NCBI GenBank assembly: GCA_946886875.1
Contig: CAMPJN010000101.1
Coordinates: 1-10,678, forward strand
Direction of reading: 5' to 3'
Length of the DNA stretch: 10,678 nt
Source: an uncultured Pseudomonas sp.
GTDB lineage: Bacteria; Pseudomonadota; Gammaproteobacteria; Pseudomonadales; Pseudomonadaceae
How positions within the stretch are numbered: position 1 is the stretch's first letter; every line of letters begins with the position of its first letter. The notes beneath the pieces were generated by a model. It saw nothing but the letters and a program-made list of their open reading frames with translations, searched no databases and had not been told where the DNA came from. A program made the translations under genes and the position numbers. This document shows, in pieces, positions 6,895 to 10,678 of this stretch.

Positions 6895-8076
6895 TTAAGC
6901 GACGACTCCTGTCGCCCTAAGCTCGGCTATCTGTTTGGCCGAAAGGCCCAGTTCGGCCAGTACCTGATCGGTATGTTGCCCCAGCGCCGCACCTATATGC
7001 CGAGGGGCCGGCAAACCGGCGGAGAACTTGATCGGGCAGGCGATCTGCTGCTGCGGCGCCTGGTCGCCGCGCGGCACCGTGGTGACCAGCTGACGGGCTT
7101 TGAGCTGAGGATGCTCGACCGCCTCAGACAGATTAAGCATCGGCTCCACGCAGGCATCCAACTCAGCGAACAGCTGGCTCCACTCGGCGAAATCGCGTTT
7201 TTCGAACTCGATCTCGATTTCCCGCTTAAGTGCACGCTGCTCATCCGGTTTGGTCGACAGCCCACGCGACGCCAGCTCGGGGCGGCCGATGGCGGCGCAG
7301 AACTGCTGCATAAATTGCGGTTCCAGGCTGCCCACCGCGAACCAACGACCGTCGCGGCTGCGGTAGTAGTCGTAGAAGCTGCCGCCGTTAAGCGCCTGAG
7401 TCTCCATCTGCGGCTCGACCCCGGCGGCGAGAAAACCGGCGCCGGCCATGCCGTTCAGGCTGAAGGCGCAATCGGTCATGCTGATATCGACTTGCTGGCC
7501 CTGCCCCGTCGCTTGGCGCTGGATCACCGCGGCCAGCAGGCCGATCACCCCGTGCAGGGAACCGCCGGCGATATCAGCGGCCTGGATACCCAGCGGCAAC
7601 GGCCCGCTGTCGCGGCGCCCGGTGTAGCTGGCGACGCCGGCTAGGGCCAGGTAGTTGATGTCATGGCCGGCGCGATCCCGGTAGGGCCCGGTCTGGCCAT
7701 AGCCGGTGATCGATACATAGATCAGCCGGGGGTTGATCGCCTTGAGCGCCTCATAGCCGACCCCCAGTTTGTCCATCACCCCGGGACGGAACTGCTCGAG
7801 AACGATGTCATATTCCAGCACCAGCTGTTTGACCAGCGCCACCGCCTCGGCCTGTTTCAAGTCCAGAGCGATACTACGCTTGTTGCGGTTGAGGTAGGCA
7901 TGGCTGGCGGAAACGCCGCCGTCGTAGGGCGGCAACACCCGCACCAGATCCATCCGGCTCGGCGACTCCACGCGCAGCACCTCGGCGCCCATATCGGCGA
8001 GCAGCAAGGAGGCGAATGGCCCCGGCAACAAGGTGGAAAAATCGAGGATCTTCAGCGAGGACAGCGGGCCGTTCAT
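6895..8076 (-). CDS. Alpha-methylacyl-CoA racemase (CaiB/BaiF fold)
   Basis: Protein of 393 residues of the family III CoA-transferase (CaiB/BaiF) fold. It opens with the usual LKILDFSTLLPGPFASLLLADMGAEV-type segment. Racemase rather than transferase is indicated by GHDINYLALAG (H138), ADIAGG (D168) and VGSLEPQF (E252). Their order and spacing follow the catalytic His126, Asp156 and Glu241 of the Mycobacterium tuberculosis methylacyl-CoA racemase. Such enzymes swap the R and S configuration at C2 of 2-methylacyl-CoAs so that S-specific dehydrogenases can act. ATG 8076 is chosen because AAGGA lies 6 nt upstream; the frame runs on to an ATG at 8124, but those extra codons come from a hairpin repeat. 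Last gene of the probable acyl-CoA operon, 117 bp after the amidohydrolase. A CoA-transferase remains possible. Confidence 0.88.
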   Translation of the reverse strand: MNGPLSSLKILDFSTLLPGPFASLLLADMGAEVLRVESPSRMDLVRVLPPYDGGVSASHAYLNRNKRSIALDLKQAEAVALVKQLVLEYDIVLEQFRPGVMDKLGVGYEALKAINPRLIYVSITGYGQTGPYRDRAGHDINYLALAGVASYTGRRDSGPLPLGIQAADIAGGSLHGVIGLLAAVIQRQATGQGQQVDISMTDCAFSLNGMAGAGFLAAGVEPQMETQALNGGSFYDYYRSRDGRWFAVGSLEPQFMQQFCAAIGRPELASRGLSTKPDEQRALKREIEIEFEKRDFAEWSQLFAELDACVEPMLNLSEAVEHPQLKARQLVTTVPRGDQAPQQQIACPIKFSAGLPAPRHIGAALGQHTDQVLAELGLSAKQIAELRATGVVA

Positions 8077-8110
8077 AACGATTCCTTGATGCGAATTAGC
8101 GTTTGGCATA

Positions 8111-8179
8111 TAGCCCGGATGCAATTCGGGGCAGCTATGGCGCCTGTTACAACGTTCCCGGATTGCATCCGGGCTACAA
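8111..8179. repeat. Inverted pair of REP-like hairpin repeats
   Basis: TAGCCCGGATGCAAT at 8111-8125 and its exact reverse complement at 8162-8176 form 15-bp arms in head-to-head orientation. Each copy is also a hairpin by itself: CCCGGAT/ATCCGGG around TGC at 8157-8173, and CCCGGAT/ATTCGGG around GCA at 8114-8130, the latter with one G-U pair. The pair fills most of the gap between the amidohydrolase and racemase genes. Paired short palindromes of this kind are typical of REP/BIME elements moved by RAYT transposases. They may stabilise or attenuate the operon transcript. Confidence 0.85.
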
Positions 8180-8193
8180 AGGCCTCAAGAGCT

Positions 8194-9024
8194 TCAGAGC
8201 TTGAACACCCGCCGGGCATTGCCGTGAAGAAACTTGGCCTGCACCTCGGCGCTCAGCCCCAGCTCGCCAACCTGGGTCATGCAGCGCTGCAGCGACAGTT
8301 GCGGGAAGTTGGAACCGAACAGCACCTTGTCCTGACCGTAACTCTGGATGAACTGCAGCAGCTGCGCCGGGTAATAACGCGGCAGGTAGGCCGAGGTATC
8401 GATATAGACGTTATCGTGCTTCCAGGCCACGCCGATCATCTCGTCGGTCCAGGGGTGGCCGATATGCCCGGCGACTATGCGCAGCTCGGGGAAATCCAGC
8501 GCCACCTCGTCCAGATAAGGCACCGGCCGCCCGGTTTCCGAGGGCATCAGCGGGCCGGTATGGCCGACCTGGGTGCAGAACGGAATATCCAGTTCGATGC
8601 ATTTCACATAGAGCGGGTAATACAGGCGGTGGTTGGGCGGCAACTTCCATAGCCAGGGCACTATGCGCAGTGCTTTGCAGCCCAATTCATTGACCGCCCG
8701 TTCCAGCTCGCGCACCGCCGCCAGCGGCTTGCTCAGGTCGACAGTGGCGACGCCGACGAAGCGCTCTGGATAGGCGCGGCTGTATTCGGCTATCTCATCG
8801 TTGCTAAACACCCAGCCCTCGGGCCGGCACCAAGCGGCGAGCATGAGTTTTTCCACCCCGGCCTGATCCATCTGCACTACCGTCTGCTCCGGGCTCAAGG
8901 GCTCATCGAGCAGATGGGCGGAACCGGACTTCTCGAACAGCCGAACGACTTCCGGCAGCAGCTGGCGCGCACGGCCGTTGGCGGGCTGGGCCCAGGCGTC
9001 TATGGCGCCCATGGCAGTGGACAT
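8194..9024 (-). CDS. Amidohydrolase-fold protein with degenerate metal site
   Basis: Protein of 276 residues with the Amidohydro_2 TIM-barrel pattern (family of ACMSD and related decarboxylases/hydrolases). Barrel strands can be followed: AIDAWAQP at 7-14, VEKLMLAAW, FVGVATVDL, CKALRIVPW, IPFCTQVGHTGP (H155), LRIVAGHIGHPW (H187, H190), NVYIDTSAY and KVLFGSNFP. The normal N-terminal metal motif HxH is replaced here by W11-A-Q13, and the usual strand-8 aspartate (GSDFP) is N239. Only the middle histidines remain, so ordinary metal-dependent hydrolysis looks unlikely; a metal-free or altered reaction, or a binding role, is possible. The start at 9024 has AAGGAG 6 nt upstream. It sits between an acyl-CoA dehydrogenase and a racemase gene, which suggests a CoA-ester-related substrate. 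Confidence 0.87.
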   Translation of the reverse strand: MSTAMGAIDAWAQPANGRARQLLPEVVRLFEKSGSAHLLDEPLSPEQTVVQMDQAGVEKLMLAAWCRPEGWVFSNDEIAEYSRAYPERFVGVATVDLSKPLAAVRELERAVNELGCKALRIVPWLWKLPPNHRLYYPLYVKCIELDIPFCTQVGHTGPLMPSETGRPVPYLDEVALDFPELRIVAGHIGHPWTDEMIGVAWKHDNVYIDTSAYLPRYYPAQLLQFIQSYGQDKVLFGSNFPQLSLQRCMTQVGELGLSAEVQAKFLHGNARRVFKL

Positions 9025-9055
9025 AGCGGTCTCCTTTGACTCAGGGAAGCCGAAT

Positions 9056-9078
9056 GGCGGGTTGCACCCGCCCTACAA
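9056..9078. repeat. Single REP-like hairpin overlapping the dehydrogenase stop
   Basis: GGCGGGT at 9056-9062, loop TGC, ACCCGCC at 9066-9072, then CTACAA. It aligns without gaps to the copy at 8157-8179. All six differences between the two 21-base cores fall in three stem pairs and keep them paired. The CTA at 9073-9075 is the reverse complement of the TAG that ends the acyl-CoA dehydrogenase. The hairpin would form in the mRNA between dehydrogenase and amidohydrolase coding regions. Confidence 0.78.
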
Positions 9079-10212
9079 CTTCATGCCGCGGCTGATGATC
9101 TCTTTCATGATCTCCGAGGTGCCGGCGAAGATGCGCTGGATGCGCGCATTCGCGTACATCTTGCAGATCGGGTATTCCCACATATAGCCCCAGCCGCCGT
9201 GCAACTGCACGCCTTCGTCGACCACTTTGCCGAGCAGCTCGGTGGTGAACAACTTGGCCTCGGCGGCCACTTCCGGGGTGAGTTTCTTCTGGTTGTGGTC
9301 CATCACACAGCGGTCGACGAAGACCTGGGCCACGTCGATCTGGGTGCGCATCTCGGCCAGCTTGAAGCGGGTGTTCTGGAAGTGCGAGATCGGCCGGTCG
9401 AAAGCCTTGCGCTCGCGCACGTAATCGAGCGTCACCTGCAGCGCCGCTTCGGCGCCGGCCACCGCGCCGCAGGCATTGGTCAGGCGTTCCTGGGCGAGCA
9501 TGTTCATCAGGTAGAGAAAACCGCCCTTGGCGTCGCCCAAGAGGTTTTCCTTGGGCACCTTGACCTTGTTGAAGAACAGTTCGGCGGTGTCCTGACTCTT
9601 CATGCCGAGCTTTTTCAGCGGCGTGCCGCGCTCGAAACCGGGCATGCCGCGCTCGACCAGAAACAGGCCCATGGCGTGCTTGTTGGCCGGGTCGGTCTTG
9701 GCCGCGACTATCACCAGGTCGGCCAGGATGCCGTTGGAGATAAACACCTTGGAGCCGTTGAGCTCAAAGTGGTCGCCCTTGTCCACCGCAGTGGTGCGCA
9801 TACCGGCCAGGTCGGAACCGGCACTGGGCTCGGTCATCGCCACCGCGAGAATGGTCTCGCCGCTGACGATGCCCGGCATAAAGCGCGCCTTCTGCTCCGC
9901 GTTACCGTATTCGGCGATATAGGGGCCGCACAGCGCCGAGTGCAGCGGCAGCATAAAGCCCGCCTCGTTAATCTTGGCCAACTCCTCGCACATGATCTGC
10001 TCGTAGCGGAAATCCTTGAGCCCGGCGCCGCCGTATTGCTCATCCGCCCAAGGCAGCAGAAAGCCCATCTCGCCGGCCTTTTTCCACAGCTCGCGGCTGA
10101 CCATCCCGGCCTCTTCCCACTGATCCTGATAAGGCAGCACTTCCTTGCGCAAAAAAGCGCCGAATGCATCGCGGAACATGGTGTGTTCAGTGTCGAAAAT
10201 ATTGCGCTGCAT
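9073..10212 (-). CDS. Acyl-CoA dehydrogenase, long-chain type
   Basis: FAD-dependent acyl-CoA dehydrogenase of 379 residues, full family length. It introduces the alpha-beta double bond in an acyl-CoA and passes electrons to ETF. Visible landmarks are an all-helical N-terminal domain, the beta-domain flavin motif AMTEPSAGSD (125-134) and RERKAFDRPI (266-275). QLHGGWGYMWEYP (336-348) and the C-terminal FAGTSEIMKEII (362-373) complete the set. The catalytic glutamate of MCAD-type enzymes (the E of YEGT) is Ala363 here; instead E242 in QERL matches the base position of LCAD and isovaleryl-CoA dehydrogenase. LCAD types accept branched chains, which fits the racemase two genes downstream. The start at 10212 has GGGAG 10 nt upstream. 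First gene of the operon; the stop codon lies in a hairpin repeat, 48 bp before the amidohydrolase. The exact substrate is not readable. Confidence 0.95.
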   Translation of the reverse strand: MQRNIFDTEHTMFRDAFGAFLRKEVLPYQDQWEEAGMVSRELWKKAGEMGFLLPWADEQYGGAGLKDFRYEQIMCEELAKINEAGFMLPLHSALCGPYIAEYGNAEQKARFMPGIVSGETILAVAMTEPSAGSDLAGMRTTAVDKGDHFELNGSKVFISNGILADLVIVAAKTDPANKHAMGLFLVERGMPGFERGTPLKKLGMKSQDTAELFFNKVKVPKENLLGDAKGGFLYLMNMLAQERLTNACGAVAGAEAALQVTLDYVRERKAFDRPISHFQNTRFKLAEMRTQIDVAQVFVDRCVMDHNQKKLTPEVAAEAKLFTTELLGKVVDEGVQLHGGWGYMWEYPICKMYANARIQRIFAGTSEIMKEIISRGMKL

Positions 10213-10243
10213 GACGGAGTCGCTCCCTGATGAGTCGTCCCGC

Positions 10244-10273
10244 AGGTTAGGCGCCGTCGCCCCGTCGGCTCAA
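10244..10273 (-). promoter_or_regulatory. Possible sigma-70 promoter of the acyl-CoA operon
   Basis: Read on the - strand, TTGAGC (10273-10268) and TAACCT (10249-10244) are separated by 18 bp and would give a leader of about 25 nt before the dehydrogenase ATG. Both boxes are imperfect, as expected for an activator-dependent promoter. The -35 candidate falls inside one of the direct repeats. Confidence 0.35.
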
Positions 10274-10307
10274 TGACCCATGCGCTCAGGCTCGATTGAC
10301 CCATTCG
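10267..10307. promoter_or_regulatory. Two direct repeats, likely activator binding site
   Basis: GGCTCAATGACCCATGCG at 10267-10284 and GGCTCGATTGACCCATTCG at 10289-10307 match apart from one inserted base and two substitutions. Their starts are 22 bp apart, two helical turns, so a dimer could bind one DNA face. They overlap and lie just upstream of the candidate -35 box of the acyl-CoA operon. This layout is common for AraC-type activators; the regulator itself is not in the window. Confidence 0.55.
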
Positions 10308-10346
10308 GTCAGCCCGTGCTCGCTCCAGGCATTTAGTGGCAGGGAC

Positions 10347-10385
10347 GTGTCAATAAACCAAAAAACCCTATACTTACTAGGGTTT
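10347..10385 (+). promoter_or_regulatory. Promoter with operator-like dyad before the sensor gene
   Basis: A good -10 box TATACT lies at 10369-10374, with GTGTCA at 10347-10352 as a 4/6 -35 box and 16-bp spacing. A perfect 8-bp dyad, AAACCCTA (10363-10370) and TAGGGTTT (10378-10385), overlaps the -10 box, leaving a 7-nt centre. Read on the - strand the dyad is followed by T residues and could also act as a terminator, but no gene in the window is positioned to use it that way. Confidence 0.5.
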
Positions 10386-10413
10386 CTTACGCCCATTTAT
10401 CGGCGAGACAGGC

Positions 10414-10678
10414 ATGTCCAAACAATCGTCGCTCCACACCTCCCCTTTCAACCATCGTTTGCCGACTCTGCTGCTCGGTGGACTCTCGCTGTTGCTGCTG
10501 GCGGTTTGGATGCTGCCGCCGGAGGCCAAGCAGTGGCTGGACATCGCCTGGTTTCCGGTTGCGCTGCACACCATAACCGAGTCCTTCGCGGTGGCCGTGG
10601 CCATTCTGGTATTCGCCGTCAGCTGGCACGCCTATCGCCCGGAGCGACCGGCCAACCTGATCGTGCTGGCCTGCGGCT
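10414..10678 (+). CDS. MASE3-like membrane sensor protein, N-terminal part
   Basis: Open reading frame running off the window end; 88 codons are visible. A short hydrophilic start (MSKQSSLHTS) precedes a hydrophobic helix at about 17-34. A second helix region follows with the motif LHTITESFAVAVAILVFAVS (51-70, including H52 and E56), then WHAYRPE and a third helix beginning at about 81. The 'H..xE.....A...F..SW..' pattern is that of the MASE3 membrane sensing domain, usually followed by PAS, GGDEF/EAL or histidine-kinase modules beyond this window. No alternative ATG or GTG start occurs in frame just upstream, and the Shine-Dalgarno is weak (ACAGG). It is divergent from the acyl-CoA operon. 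MASE3 is a pattern-based call; any polytopic sensor would fit the visible part. Confidence 0.7.
   Translation, partial: MSKQSSLHTSPFNHRLPTLLLGGLSLLLLAVWMLPPEAKQWLDIAWFPVALHTITESFAVAVAILVFAVSWHAYRPERPANLIVLACG

Noticed and set aside
8077..8124. Upstream start for the racemase gene at 8124
   Set aside because: The added codons are translated from a REP-like repeat and have no family similarity. ATG 8076 has a well-placed AAGGA.
7663..8652. Long + strand frame spanning the hairpin repeats
   Set aside because: It crosses the racemase gene, the repeat pair and the amidohydrolase gene on the opposite strand. There is no recognisable domain and the composition is shadow-like.
9199..10230. 343-codon + strand frame opposite the acyl-CoA dehydrogenase
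   Set aside because: The - strand frame is an unmistakable dehydrogenase. The opposing frame is rich in His, Leu and Gly without a motif.

Overview
The window reads as chromosomal DNA of a Pseudomonas-like gammaproteobacterium. GC is high (about 60% by eye). Further support comes from the Pseudomonas-type ExbB with a cleavable N-terminal extension, the SprT metalloprotease, and small dispersed hairpin repeats of the REP kind. I see no rRNA, tRNA, insertion sequence, phage gene or CRISPR array. This is an inference from gene style, not a species assignment.

Layout. (1) Positions 144-1362, + strand: a five-helix YIP1-like membrane protein and an SprT-type zinc metalloprotease. (2) Positions 1372-5964, - strand: a compact four-gene operon read exbB, exbD, tonB-like, then a large LprI/ankyrin lipoprotein. 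Its junctions are a 2-nt gap, a 1-nt overlap and an ATGA overlap. ExbB/ExbD would harvest proton motive force and the TonB-like protein would span the periplasm. The lipoprotein, predicted to sit in the outer membrane, is the unfamiliar part. (3) Positions 6131-6748, - strand: a hemolysin-III/PAQR seven-helix membrane protein. (4) Positions 6895-10212, - strand: a probable three-gene acyl-CoA operon. It is read acyl-CoA dehydrogenase, then an amidohydrolase-fold protein that has lost most of its metal ligands, then an alpha-methylacyl-CoA racemase-type protein. Hairpin repeats sit in both of its gene junctions. (5) From 10414, + strand: the start of a divergent membrane protein, probably a MASE3-type sensor, cut by the window end.

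The dehydrogenase and racemase together suggest beta-oxidation of a methyl-branched acyl-CoA, with the racemase setting the stereochemistry the dehydrogenase needs. The substrate cannot be read from sequence. The 201-bp divergent region at 10213-10413 holds two 18-19-bp direct repeats 22 bp apart next to the dehydrogenase promoter. It also holds an 8-bp dyad that covers the likely -10 box of the sensor gene. Both look like regulator sites.

The strongest items for a second look are the ExbBD-TonB-lipoprotein operon, the metal-site-depleted amidohydrolase, and the hairpin repeat family. Two copies of that repeat differ only by three compensatory base-pair changes, and one copy supplies the dehydrogenase stop codon.
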